Assembly (NCBI RefSeq): GCF_029626035.1
Contig: NZ_JARUBE010000003.1
Location: 3,224,001 to 3,288,000, forward strand
Length of the DNA: 64,000 nt
From: Micromonospora sp. WMMD980
GTDB taxonomy: Bacteria; Actinomycetota; Actinomycetes; Mycobacteriales; Micromonosporaceae
Reading direction: 5' to 3'
This document shows positions 25,142 to 33,197 of the stretch, piece by piece. Both the position numbers and the translations under genes were made by a program. Each line of letters opens with the position of its first letter. Positions within the stretch are counted from its first letter, which is position 1. The notes under the pieces are model-generated. The model was not told the origin of the DNA, did no database searches, and was given only the letters and a program-made list of their open reading frames with translations.

Positions 25142-26119
25142 ATGTCGACGGACGGGGACGCCACCGCGGAACGGGTGCTGCTGGCGCTGCTGACCATGCA
25201 GCGGGAGTCCTGGGAGCAGGGCCTCACCGGGCAGGCGTTGCTGGATCTCGGCCGGCCGGACGCGGCGCTGCTGGTCGCCGACGCCGCGGTGACCCGGCAA
25301 CGGCCCGACGGCCGCCTCGGCGAGCTGGCCGGCTCGATCGGCGCGGTCAACGGCGCCGCCTGCGGCGAGGTGGTCCGGCACGCGGCGACCACCACCGGCG
25401 AGCCGAGGTACGCCGCCGCGCTCGCCGCGCAGCTCGACTGGCTGACCCGCCGGGCGCCCCGGGCCACCGACGGCACCCTGTTCCACCTGCTCGACAGCCG
25501 TCAGGTGTGGGCCGACACGGTCTACATGGTGGTGCCGCTGCTCGCGTTGACCGGCCGGACGGAGCTGGCCGCCGCCCAGGTGGCCGGGCACCGCCGCCGG
25601 CTGCACGACCGGGCCACCGGCCTGTACGCGGCGCGTTGGGACGAGGACCGGGGCGAGCTGGACCGGCCGGAGCCCTGGGGCACCGGCAACGGCTGGGTGG
25701 TCGCCGGGATCGCCCGGGCGCTGCGCCTGGCGCCCGAGTGGCCGGCGGGGTGGCGCGCCGAGCTGGCCGGGCACGCCGAGGAAGTGCTGACCGCCTGCCT
25801 GCGGCACCGCACCGAGGACGGGCTCTTCCCCGACGTGCTCGACGACCCCGGATCGTTCCGCGAGGCCAACACCGCCCAACTGCTCGGCTACGCGGCGTCG
25901 ACCGGGGTGGCGGACGGCTGGCTGCCACCGTCGTGGCTCGACACCGCGGCGGAGCTGCTGGCCGCCGCCGGCCGGCGGATCGACGGGTACGGGCGGGTCA
26001 CCGGCGTCAGCGGCGCGCCGGACTTCGCCGGCCCGGGCACCTCCCCCGAGGCGCAGGCCGGCCACCTGCTGGGGCGGGCCGCGCTGCGTCGCGCCCGGAC
26101 GACGGTCAGTCCCGGGTGA
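25142..26119 (+). CDS. glycoside hydrolase family 88/105-like protein
   Basis: The 325-residue protein resembles unsaturated rhamnogalacturonyl/glucuronyl hydrolases with an (alpha/alpha)6 barrel: LTMQRESWEQGLTGQALLDL, HLLDSRQVWADTVYMVVPLL containing the catalytic-site Asp of the W-(A/V)-D-T motif, EPWGTGNGWVVAGIARALRL, LFPDVLDDPGSFREANTAQL and the C-terminal GTSPEAQAGHLLGRAALR. The enzymes usually release unsaturated uronic acids from short oligosaccharides by hydration. No signal peptide is seen, so it acts inside the cell. The last 14 bases overlap the convergent DinB gene. Confidence 0.75.
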   Translation: MSTDGDATAERVLLALLTMQRESWEQGLTGQALLDLGRPDAALLVADAAVTRQRPDGRLGELAGSIGAVNGAACGEVVRHAATTTGEPRYAAALAAQLDWLTRRAPRATDGTLFHLLDSRQVWADTVYMVVPLLALTGRTELAAAQVAGHRRRLHDRATGLYAARWDEDRGELDRPEPWGTGNGWVVAGIARALRLAPEWPAGWRAELAGHAEEVLTACLRHRTEDGLFPDVLDDPGSFREANTAQLLGYAASTGVADGWLPPSWLDTAAELLAAAGRRIDGYGRVTGVSGAPDFAGPGTSPEAQAGHLLGRAALRRARTTVSPG

Positions 26120-26615
26120 CCAGCCCGCGCACGTAGGCGGCCTGCCCGACGTGCTGGAGGTCGTCGTCGAGCACGCTGACCAGTCGCACGCCGAGCGTGA
26201 CCGGCGGGTCCCAGCTGTCGTCCACCACCCGGTCCAGGTCGGCCGGGCCCAGCCCGCGCAGGTACGCCAGGCTGCGCTCGACGACCGCCCGGTGGTAGCC
26301 GAGCAGCACGCCGCCGTCCTCCGGTCGCACGGCGGCGATCTGCTCCGGCCCGTGCCCGTAGCCGGTGTCGTCGGGGTCGGGGCGCAGGCCGCACCGCCCC
26401 GCCCAGTCGCCGGTCACCCAGAGCTGTTCGACGCCGAGCAGGTCGGCGACGTGGTGGTCCTGGATCCGGGTCAGATGCCAGATCAGCCAGCCCACCGGGT
26501 TGGCTCCCTCGGCCGGGGCCTGCCGCAACCGCTCCGGGTCGAGCCCGTCGAGCGCCCCGGCGACGAGGTCCGGCAACCGTCCGTACGCCTCGGTCAACAG
26601 GTCGTGCACGTCCAT
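26106..26615 (-). CDS. DinB-family (DUF664-type) protein
   Basis: From ATG 26613-26615 the product has 169 residues. It reads MDVHDLLTEAYGRLPDLVAG, NPVGWLIWHLTRIQDHHVAD and LVSVLDDDLQHVGQAAYVRG. Histidines in WHLTR, DHHVA and QHVGQ occupy the metal-ligand positions of the DinB four-helix bundle. It differs from the DinB protein at 20988 in the conserved WHLTRIQDHH segment typical of the DUF664 branch. Function unknown; a thiol-dependent transferase or isomerase role is known for some members. Confidence 0.8.
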   Translation of the reverse strand: MDVHDLLTEAYGRLPDLVAGALDGLDPERLRQAPAEGANPVGWLIWHLTRIQDHHVADLLGVEQLWVTGDWAGRCGLRPDPDDTGYGHGPEQIAAVRPEDGGVLLGYHRAVVERSLAYLRGLGPADLDRVVDDSWDPPVTLGVRLVSVLDDDLQHVGQAAYVRGLVTRD

Positions 26616-26752
26616 GTGCGCCTCGCTTCCCACCGTGTCGTGCCGTCGGACGGGCAGTACCGCCCATCGTGCCCGGCAAACCTGCACCCCTCCGCTGACC
26701 ACCGGCCGCCGCCGGCCGTGGTCGGCCACCCGGCCGAGCGTAGATTGGCCTG

Positions 26753-26770
26753 ATGAGGCGGAGCCGGTGA
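26753..26770 (+). CDS. possible five-residue leader ORF before the MEDS gene
   Basis: ATG 26753 starts a frame of five codons (MRRSR) whose TGA overlaps the GTG start of the MEDS gene (GTGA at 26767-26770). TAGATT lies six bases before the ATG, at the distance expected when an actinomycete transcript begins with its start codon. A leaderless micro-ORF could thus carry ribosomes to the MEDS start, which itself has only GGCGGAG upstream. This is an interpretation of spacing; no coding bias can be tested in five codons. Confidence 0.3.
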   Translation: MRRSR

Positions 26771-27594
26771 CCGGCGGGAACGCGGCGGACCGGGGCTACG
26801 GCCACGCCTGTCTCGTCTACGACGACCCGGCGGCGCTGCACGCCCGGACGGTCGAGCAGGTCGGCCTCGGGCTCGCGGCGGGTGAGCAGGTCTGGCTGTT
26901 CGGCCCGGAGCAGCCGGACGCGGTGGCCCGCCGGCTGGCGTCGGTGCCCGGGTTCGCCGACGCGTGGCGGCGGGGCACGGTGCGGCTGTTCCGCGTCGGC
27001 GAGGCCTACCGGCACGACGAGGCCGTCGACCCTCGGTCGCAGGTCCGGGCCTACGCGCGGGCCACCACCGAGGCGCTGGCCGCCGGGCACACCGGCCTGC
27101 GGGTGCTGGCCGAGGCGACCGACCTGGTCCGCACCGCCGCGCAGCGCGAGGCGTTCGCCCGCTACGAGCACCGCGTCGACCACTGGATCCGGCACCGGCC
27201 GATGTCAGCGGTCTGCGCCTACGACCGCCGGGTGCTCGGTGACGCGGCGATCGCCGAGCTGGCCTGCCTGCACCCGGAGACCAACGCCGAGGTGCCGTTC
27301 CGGTTGCACTCCGGCGGCGACGGCGCGGCGGCCGCGCTCGCCGGCGAGCTGGACGCCGCCGGCGAGCACCTCTTCGCCGTCGCGCTGGAGCGGGCCGACC
27401 CGCAGCCGGTGGCGGGGCGGCTCGTCCTCGACGCGACGAACCTGCGGTTCGTTGACCACCGCGCGTTGCTGCTCCTGCGCGACCACGCCCGCCGCCGGGG
27501 CGCGGTCGCGGTGTTGCGCACCCGCCGTCCGGCGCCGGCCCGGCTGATCGAGCTGCTGGGGCTGACCGACGTCCGGGTGGAGGTGGTCCGGTGA
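26767..27594 (+). CDS. MEDS-domain and STAS-domain regulatory protein
   Basis: The 275-residue product starts with a MEDS domain (methanogen/methylotroph DcmR sensory): YGHACLVYDDPAALHARTVE, LAAGEQVWLFGP, RVLAEATDLVRTAAQREAFA, and AYDRRVLGDAAIAELACLHPE. From about residue 195 an anti-sigma-antagonist-like STAS domain follows: GRLVLDATNLRFVDHRALLL, ending LLGLTDVRVEVVR. The usual phosphorylatable Ser/Thr is replaced near LRFVDHRAL. Such proteins are thought to pass hydrocarbon, light or redox signals to sigma-factor partner switches. Its last four bases overlap the start of the following MEDS gene, showing one operon. Confidence 0.8.
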   Translation: MTGGNAADRGYGHACLVYDDPAALHARTVEQVGLGLAAGEQVWLFGPEQPDAVARRLASVPGFADAWRRGTVRLFRVGEAYRHDEAVDPRSQVRAYARATTEALAAGHTGLRVLAEATDLVRTAAQREAFARYEHRVDHWIRHRPMSAVCAYDRRVLGDAAIAELACLHPETNAEVPFRLHSGGDGAAAALAGELDAAGEHLFAVALERADPQPVAGRLVLDATNLRFVDHRALLLLRDHARRRGAVAVLRTRRPAPARLIELLGLTDVRVEVVR

Positions 27595-28440
27595 GGACGG
27601 GCCCGGCGGCCGGTCACCGCGGCTACCACCACGAGGCGTTGCTCTACGACTCCGACGACGAGTTGCTGGCCGTGGTGCTGCCGTTCCTCCTCGGCGCAAT
27701 CGAGGCCGGCGAGCGCGTCGCGGTGAGTTTCGGCGAGCACAACGGCGCGCTCCTCCGCCGGGCGCTGCCCGCCGGCGCCGACGTCACCTTCCTGCCCGGC
27801 GGCGACGTCTACGCCGGCCCGCCGCCGCGATCCGCTCCTACCGCGAGTGCCTCGGGTCGTTCCTGGCCGACGGTCCGTCGCAGATCCGGATGGCCGGTGA
27901 GCTGCCGCCGCTCCTGCTCGGCGCGACCTGGGACGCCTGGGCCCGCTACGAGTCGGCGATCAACCACGTCTACGACGACTTCCCGCTCTGGGGCATCTGC
28001 GCCTACGACAGGCGGGTGGCGTCGCCGCACGTGCTGGCCGACGTGGCGCGCACCCATCCCCGGCTGATCCGGCCGGACGGCGTGCGCGAGTCGACGGGCG
28101 TCTACACCGACCCGGCGAGCTATCTGGCCGAGTGCCGGCCGACGGCGTCGACGACCTGGTGATGGCCGTCAGTGAGGTGGTGGGCAACGCGCTGCGGCAC
28201 GGGACGCCACCGGTGCGCCTGCGCCTGTGGTCCGCGCCGGACCGGATCGTGGTGGCCGTGCACGACCGGGGCCCCGGCCCCAAGGACCCGTACGCCGGCT
28301 TGCTGCCGGCGGGCGACGGGACCGAGGGCGGCCTGGGGTTGTGGATCACCCACCAGAGCTGCGACCACGTGACCCACCACCGGGACGCCGACGGTTTCAC
28401 CATCCGACTGACGGCGGGTGATGCGCACTTCCCGGTCTGA
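27591..28440 (+). pseudogene. MEDS-domain protein with HATPase (anti-sigma kinase) domain, frameshifted and deleted
   Basis: Three frames hold one protein. The first gives GYHHEALLYDSDDELLAVVL up to DVTFLPGGDVYA. In the GC-rich run 27811-27829 one base is missing and the second frame continues with AAIRSYRECLGSFLADGPSQ and MAGELPPLLLGATWDAWARY, ending with DPASYLAEC. Near 28130 there is a second break; the third frame starts DGVDDLVMAVSEVVGNALRHG and ends GGLGLWITHQSCDHV, an RsbW/SpoIIAB-type HATPase with its N-box and G-box. Around 40 linker residues normally found between the two domains are absent. The intact protein would sense through MEDS and phosphorylate STAS proteins, possibly the one encoded next to it. 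Confidence 0.75.
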
Positions 28441-28560
28441 CCGGCCGTCCGACCGGCGGGCCGGGGGCGGGGCGGGCTCGACGGCGCGCGCGGACACGGT
28501 ACCGTTGCGCCTCATCGTGCCCCGCGGCCCGGCGCTGGCGAACCCACGGAGGATGGCGCA

Positions 28561-30114
28561 ATGTCCAACGGTGAGGAACCGTTCGCACCCCACGACGACG
28601 TGTCCGCGCGACCGCGGTTCGACCCGGCGTTGCGCGGCTACGACAAACGCCAGGTGGACCGCTACGTCGAGCAGATGGACGGCGAGGTCGGCGCGCTGAC
28701 CGTCGCGCGCGACCGGGCGTACGCCCAGGTCCGTGAGCTGACCGCGCAGGTGCAGCGGGCGCAGGCGGAGGCGGGCGAGCTGCGCGACCGCCCGACGGCG
28801 GTGGACCGGGCGTCCTTCCGGGACCTCGGGCCGATGGTCGACCAGATCCTCGACCTGGCCGAGAAGCAGGCCGGCCAGATCACCGAGATGGCCACCAAGC
28901 GCGCCGACGACTTCCAGGCGCAGGCGGAGAAGGTGCTGGTCGCGGCGCAGGAGCAGGCCGCCCGGGAACGGCGCGAGCTGGAGGAGGAGCTGTCCACCCG
29001 CCGGGCTGAGCAGGAGCGGGCGGACGAGGAGCGGCGGGCCGTCGCACAGGCGGAGCTGACCGCCGCGCGGGAGCTGGCGGAGAAGCTGCGCGCCGAGGGC
29101 CAGGCGGTGCACGACCGCGCCCAGCAGGAGGCGAAGCGGATCACCGAGCAGAGCACCCAGCAGGTCGAGCAGGCCCGGTCCGCGTCCGAGGCGCTGGTGA
29201 AGGCCGCGCGCACCCAGATCCAGCAGGAGGTGCAGGCCAACCGCAGCAAGGCCCAGCAGGAGCTGGCCCAGTGGCAGGCCACCATGGCCCGGGAGCTGGA
29301 CGAGCGGCGGGCCGCGGCCGAGCAGGAGCTGGCCGACCGGGCGGTGGCCGCCGAGCGGGACATCGCCGCGCTGGTCGCCGAGGCCCAGCAGTACGCCACC
29401 GAGGTACGCGAGCGGGCCGACGAGGAGAACGCCGCGCACCAGGAGCAGCTCGCCGGCGTGCAGCGCGACGTCCAGCAGCGGCAGGAGGCGCTGGCCCAGC
29501 TCAAGACCGAGCTGGAGACCGTCGGGCGGGAGCTGGCGGAGACCCGCGGTGAGATCGCCACGATCGAGCAGGCGGGCGCCGAACTGGAGGAACGGCTGGT
29601 CGGCGTACGCCGGGACCTGGCCACCGAGACCAAGCGGCTGGACGAGGCCCGGCGCGCGGCGGAGTTGGCCGAGCAGCACGCCAAGGAGACCCGGGCCCGG
29701 GTGCAGCGGGAGGCCAAGCGGGTGGCGGATCTCGCCGCGGCGGCGGTGATGGCGGCGGCCGCGGGTGGCGGCGCGACCGCCGAGTATCCGCAGGTGGCGG
29801 CGCGCCTGCTCGGGCCGGCGGCGGCCGCCGAGGCGGTGCCCGCCGGGCCGCCCGAGAACGGGCGCGCCGAGGTCGAGCGCCCGGAGAACGGGTGGCCCGA
29901 GAACGGCCGGGCCGAGCGGGCCGACAGCGAACGGCCCGAGGCGGAGCGGTCCGACGCCGAGCGGGGTGAGACGGAGCGGCCGAGCGCCGAGCCGTTCATC
30001 GAACGGCTGGACGGGCCGAGCTTCGACGCGTTCGCGGTGCGTACGCCGGCTCCTCGCCCGGCGCCCGAGGCGGAGAGCACCGGGCCGGACTCCGACGTCC
30101 GCACTCCCGCCTGA
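28561..30114 (+). CDS. DivIVA-like coiled-coil cytoskeletal protein
   Basis: The 517-residue protein opens with a DivIVA-type N-terminal segment, PRFDPALRGYDKRQVDRYVE, the membrane-curvature-binding region of polar-growth proteins. From about residue 45 to 400 it is almost uninterrupted heptad-like coiled coil rich in Glu, Gln, Ala and Arg (for example AEQERADEERRAVAQAELTA). The final 120 residues are a disordered tail with Glu-Arg-Pro repeats (ERPENGWPENGRAERADSER). The layout recalls Streptomyces Scy/FilP/DivIVA proteins that organise hyphal tips. GGAGG precedes ATG 28561. It is monocistronic as far as can be seen. Confidence 0.8.
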   Translation: MSNGEEPFAPHDDVSARPRFDPALRGYDKRQVDRYVEQMDGEVGALTVARDRAYAQVRELTAQVQRAQAEAGELRDRPTAVDRASFRDLGPMVDQILDLAEKQAGQITEMATKRADDFQAQAEKVLVAAQEQAARERRELEEELSTRRAEQERADEERRAVAQAELTAARELAEKLRAEGQAVHDRAQQEAKRITEQSTQQVEQARSASEALVKAARTQIQQEVQANRSKAQQELAQWQATMARELDERRAAAEQELADRAVAAERDIAALVAEAQQYATEVRERADEENAAHQEQLAGVQRDVQQRQEALAQLKTELETVGRELAETRGEIATIEQAGAELEERLVGVRRDLATETKRLDEARRAAELAEQHAKETRARVQREAKRVADLAAAAVMAAAAGGGATAEYPQVAARLLGPAAAAEAVPAGPPENGRAEVERPENGWPENGRAERADSERPEAERSDAERGETERPSAEPFIERLDGPSFDAFAVRTPAPRPAPEAESTGPDSDVRTPA

Positions 30115-30149
30115 GCACCTGCGGCCGCCCACCGCCCTTGCCAAGCTTC

Positions 30150-30180
30150 TTTGCCATATGCAAATATGTGGATCAATTTG
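30150..30180. promoter_or_regulatory. AT-rich inverted repeats before the SH3-like gene
   Basis: TTTGC-N5-GCAAA (30150-30164) overlaps CAAAT-N10-ATTTG (30161-30180). This AT-rich patch in very GC-rich DNA lies 28-58 bases before the start of the secreted SH3-like protein and may include its promoter or an operator. A GCAAA-N12-TTTGC arrangement also occurs at 46981-47002 before the NIT-HAMP kinase remnant. Confidence 0.35.
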
Positions 30181-30207
30181 CACGCACGGATCCGGGAGTT
30201 GATGGGC

Positions 30208-30582
30208 ATGCGCAGAGCTTCCTCGATCGGCGCGGCGATCGTCCTGACCGTCGCCGCGGCCGGTGTCGCGGTGGTGACCGGGGCCGCGCCGGCCAGCGCG
30301 AGCTGCAGCCACTCGCACTCCAACGTGGACAACAAGTTCGGCCAGCTCTTCAACGCCACGAACGTCAACATCCGCACCGGTCCGCACACCACCTGCGGGT
30401 CGCTGGGCTACGGCCAACTGTCCCACAACGTCGACTTCCACTGCTTCGCCAGCGGCGACCGGGTCAGCGCGAACGGGCACACCACCTACACCTGGACCTA
30501 CCTCCGGGACACCACCACGGGCGTCTCCGGCTGGGTAGCCGACGCCCTGCTCGACAACCTGGGCGGCAACGTCGCCTGCTGA
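30208..30582 (+). CDS. small secreted SH3-like domain protein
   Basis: ATG 30208 is preferred because GGGAG lies nine bases upstream; an ATG two codons earlier is too close to it. The 124-residue product has a signal peptide (MRRASSIGAAIVLTVAAAGV, cleavage probably after ASA). The mature part has a bacterial SH3-like pattern, NVNIRTGPHTTCGSLGYGQ and TWTYLRDTTTGVSGWVADALL, with four cysteines, which suggests disulfides. Such domains commonly bind peptidoglycan or receptors. The gene is followed closely by the iminopeptidase gene. Confidence 0.7.
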   Translation: MRRASSIGAAIVLTVAAAGVAVVTGAAPASASCSHSHSNVDNKFGQLFNATNVNIRTGPHTTCGSLGYGQLSHNVDFHCFASGDRVSANGHTTYTWTYLRDTTTGVSGWVADALLDNLGGNVAC

Positions 30583-30624
30583 CCGGGCCACGCCGGGCCC
30601 GCCGGGCCGGCACAATCGGCGGGC

Positions 30625-31581
30625 ATGACCGGAACCGACCTCCACCCACCCGTCGAGCCCTACGCCACCCATCGCGTCCCGGTCGGTGACGGCCACGTCC
30701 TGCACGTGGAGGAGGTGGGGCGGCCGGACGGCGTACCCGTGGTCTTCCTGCACGGCGGGCCCGGCGGTGGCCTGGTGCCGGCGGCGCGGCGGTTCTTCGA
30801 CCCCCGGCGCTACCGCGCGGTGCTGTTCGACCAGCGCGGCGCCGGGCGCAGCACGCCGTTCGGCGAGGTGCGCGCCAACACCACGTGGCACCTGGTGACC
30901 GACCTGGAGACGATCCGGCGGCGCCTGGGCATCGACTCGTGGCTGGTCTTCGGCGGGTCGTGGGGGGTCACGCTCGGCCTGGCCTACGCACAGGCCCACC
31001 CGCAGCGGGTCACCGGCCTGGTGCTGCGCGGCGTGCTGCTGCTGCGCCGCGGTGAGCGGGACTGGTTCTACCAGGGCGGCCTGCGCCACCTCCAACCCGA
31101 GGAGTGGGACCGGTTCGTCGCCCCGATCCCGCCGGCCGGACGTGACGACGTGCTGGCCGCCTACCACCGGCGGCTGCACGGCCCGGACGCCGACGAGGCG
31201 CGCGCCTGCGCGCGGGCCTGGGGCCGCTGGGAGGCGGTGAACTCGTCGCTGCGACCCGACCCGGCGGCGCTCGCCCACTTCACCGCCGACGATCAGGCGC
31301 TGCCGATCGCCCGGATCCTGTCGCACTACGCGGTGCACGGCGGCTTCCTCACGGAGGGCCAACTCCTCGACGGCGTGGACCGGATCCGCCACCTGCCCGC
31401 CGTGATCGTCAACGGCCGCTACGACCTGTGCTGCCCGCCGGCGTCCGCCTACGACCTGGCCCGCCGGTGGCCGGAGGCGGAGCTGCGGATCGTGCCGGAG
31501 GCCGGACACTCGGCGGCCGAGCCGGGCGTCACCCGGGAGTTGCTGCGCGCCGTCGACCGGATCGCCGACCGGATCGGCTGA
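30625..31581 (+). CDS. pip: proline iminopeptidase
   Basis: The 318-residue alpha/beta hydrolase carries the marks of prolyl aminopeptidases: VVFLHGGPGGGLVPAARRFF, VLFDQRGAGRSTP, the nucleophile motif VFGGSWGVTLGLAYAQAHP, a cap domain with RWEAVNSSLRPDP, the acid in IVNGRYDLCCPP and the histidine in IVPEAGHSAAEPGV. The DQRGAGRS and GGSWG signatures separate this family from other hydrolases. It removes N-terminal proline from peptides in the cytoplasm. CACAAT lies shortly before ATG 30625 and no ribosome binding site is obvious, so a leaderless transcript is possible. Confidence 0.9.
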   Translation: MTGTDLHPPVEPYATHRVPVGDGHVLHVEEVGRPDGVPVVFLHGGPGGGLVPAARRFFDPRRYRAVLFDQRGAGRSTPFGEVRANTTWHLVTDLETIRRRLGIDSWLVFGGSWGVTLGLAYAQAHPQRVTGLVLRGVLLLRRGERDWFYQGGLRHLQPEEWDRFVAPIPPAGRDDVLAAYHRRLHGPDADEARACARAWGRWEAVNSSLRPDPAALAHFTADDQALPIARILSHYAVHGGFLTEGQLLDGVDRIRHLPAVIVNGRYDLCCPPASAYDLARRWPEAELRIVPEAGHSAAEPGVTRELLRAVDRIADRIG

Positions 31582-31631
31582 GCCGTCGGGTGCCCTGGCC
31601 TTCCGGGAGCGCCGCTGGCAAGATCGGCCGG

Positions 31632-32465
31632 GTGACGGGTGCGCTGTACGCGGTCAGTGACCTCCACGTGTCGTACGCGGAGAACCGTGCGGTGGTGGAC
31701 GGCCTGCGGCCGGAGAGTGCGGACGACTGGCTGATCGTGGCCGGCGACGTCGGCGAGGCGTTCGCCGACATCGAGCGCACGCTGCGGCTGCTGCGCGACA
31801 GGTTCGCCCGGGTGGTCTGGGCGCCGGGCAACCACGAGCTGTGGACCCACCCCACCGATCCGGTGACGCTGCGTGGGGTGGCGCGCTACGACGCGCTCGT
31901 CGCGATGTGCCGCGAGCTGGGTGTGCTCACCCCGGAGGACGACTACCCGGTGTGGCACGGCGACGGCGGCCCGGTCACCGTGGCACCGCTGTTCCTGCTC
32001 TACGACTACACCTTCCGTGCCCCGGGCACGACGACGAAGGAGGAGTCGTTGCGCGCCGCCTACGCGTCCGGCGTGGTGTGCACCGACGAGATGCTGCTGC
32101 ACCCCGACCCGTACCCGGATCGGGAGTCGTGGTGCCGGGCGCGGCTGGCCGCGACCGCGAGGCGCCTGGACGCGACCGACCCGGCGTTGCCGACGGTGCT
32201 GGTCAACCACTGGCCGCTGGTCCGTCAGCCCACCGAGGTGCTCTGGTATCCGGAGTTCGCCCAGTGGTGCGGCACCGAGCACACCGCCGACTGGCACGTC
32301 CGGCACCGGGCGGCCGTCGCGGTCTACGGCCACCTGCACATCCCCCGCACCACCCACTACGACGGGGTGCGATTCGAGGAGGTCTCGCTGGGCTACCCGC
32401 GCGAATGGGGCCGCCGGGGCGGCGCCCCCCGGCCGATGCGCCGGGTCCTCGGCGGCGCCGCGTGA
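31632..32465 (+). CDS. metallophosphoesterase coupled to a PPTase gene
   Basis: The 277-residue protein has the calcineurin-like metal motifs: YAVSDLHVSYAEN (D-x-H), IVAGDVGEAF (G-D), WAPGNHELW (G-N-H-E), VLVNHWPLVRQP and VYGHLHIPRTTH (G-H-x-H). It probably binds two metal ions and hydrolyses a phosphoester or pyrophosphate. Start GTG 31632 stands seven bases after CAAGAT, again resembling a leaderless promoter. Its stop overlaps the GTG of the phosphopantetheinyl transferase gene (GTGA at 32462-32465), a pairing conserved in actinomycetes that suggests a role in coenzyme A or carrier-protein chemistry; the exact substrate is unknown. Confidence 0.85.
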   Translation: MTGALYAVSDLHVSYAENRAVVDGLRPESADDWLIVAGDVGEAFADIERTLRLLRDRFARVVWAPGNHELWTHPTDPVTLRGVARYDALVAMCRELGVLTPEDDYPVWHGDGGPVTVAPLFLLYDYTFRAPGTTTKEESLRAAYASGVVCTDEMLLHPDPYPDRESWCRARLAATARRLDATDPALPTVLVNHWPLVRQPTEVLWYPEFAQWCGTEHTADWHVRHRAAVAVYGHLHIPRTTHYDGVRFEEVSLGYPREWGRRGGAPRPMRRVLGGAA

Positions 32466-33151
32466 TCGAGACCCTGTTGCCGACGGCGGCGGTGGCCGTC
32501 GAGGCGTTCGCCGACGAGCCGGACGAGCCGCCGTACCCCGGTGAGGAGGACCTGCTCACGCGCGCGGCCCCGAGCCGCCGCCGCGAGTTCGTCACCGCCC
32601 GGCGCTGCGCGCGCGAGGCGCTGGCCCGGCTCGGGTACGCGCCGGCGCCGATCCGCCCCGGCCCCCGGCGGGAGCCGCTCTGGCCGGCCGGGGTGGTGGG
32701 CAGCATCACCCACTGCGACGGTTACCGGGCGGCGGCGGTGGCCCCGGCCACCGCGCTGGCGTCGCTGGGCGTCGACGCCGAGCCGCACGAGCCACTGCCC
32801 GACGAGGTGCTCGGCGTCGTCACCACGGCCGGCGAGCCGGCACGGCTGGCCGGGCTGCGTGCCGTCGACGCGGGGGTGCACTGGGAGCGGTTGCTGTTCA
32901 GCGCGAAGGAGTCCGTCTACAAGGCGTGGTACCCGTTGACCGGTCGGTGGCTCGGGTTCGAGGAGGCGGAGGTGACGTTCGATCCAGCGGGCCGGTTCAC
33001 CGCCCGGCTGCTCGTCGACGGGGCACGCAGCGACGGCGGGCCGCCGTTGCGCGCGCTCGACGGTCGCTGGCGGGTGGCCGGTGGGCTGGTGGTGACCGCC
33101 GTCGCGGTGCCCAGCGATTCGTCCTTGTTTGCCCGGCCCGACCCAGGGTAG
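32462..33151 (+). CDS. 4'-phosphopantetheinyl transferase, Sfp/EntD type
   Basis: The 229-residue enzyme transfers phosphopantetheine from coenzyme A to the serine of carrier domains. Diagnostic segments are RRREFVTARRCAREALARLG, PLWPAGVVGSITHCDGYRAA, the Mg-binding LGVDAEPHEPLP and the LLFSAKESVYKAWYPLTG helix (W/F-S-x-K-E-(S/A)-x-x-K). EntD-like features are the conserved SITHC and VVTTAGEPAR. It could prime the three carrier domains of the NRPS-PKS at the end of the window, though these enzymes often serve several pathways. Its final codons contain the sigma-B-like promoter of the catalase gene. Confidence 0.9.
   Translation: MIETLLPTAAVAVEAFADEPDEPPYPGEEDLLTRAAPSRRREFVTARRCAREALARLGYAPAPIRPGPRREPLWPAGVVGSITHCDGYRAAAVAPATALASLGVDAEPHEPLPDEVLGVVTTAGEPARLAGLRAVDAGVHWERLLFSAKESVYKAWYPLTGRWLGFEEAEVTFDPAGRFTARLLVDGARSDGGPPLRALDGRWRVAGGLVVTAVAVPSDSSLFARPDPG
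33127..33151 (+). promoter_or_regulatory. sigma-B-like promoter of the catalase gene
   Basis: GTTT (33127-33130), 15 bases, then GGGTAG (33146-33151) fits GNNT-N14-16-GGGTA(C/T) except for the last base. It overlaps the stop codon of the PPTase gene and lies 46 bases before the catalase ATG. In Streptomyces coelicolor a clade-2 catalase (CatB) is known to be controlled by sigma-B, which makes the match meaningful. Confidence 0.5.
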
Positions 33152-33197
33152 GGGGCTGAGGGCCTGGTCATTTCACCGCAACGGAGGACAGGTCCTG

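Noticed and set aside
28120..31509. A 1129-codon minus-strand frame
   Set aside because: It runs opposite the DivIVA-like, SH3-like and iminopeptidase genes, all of which have clear motifs, ribosome binding sites or signal peptides; its Leu/Gly/Arg repeats mirror the coiled coil.
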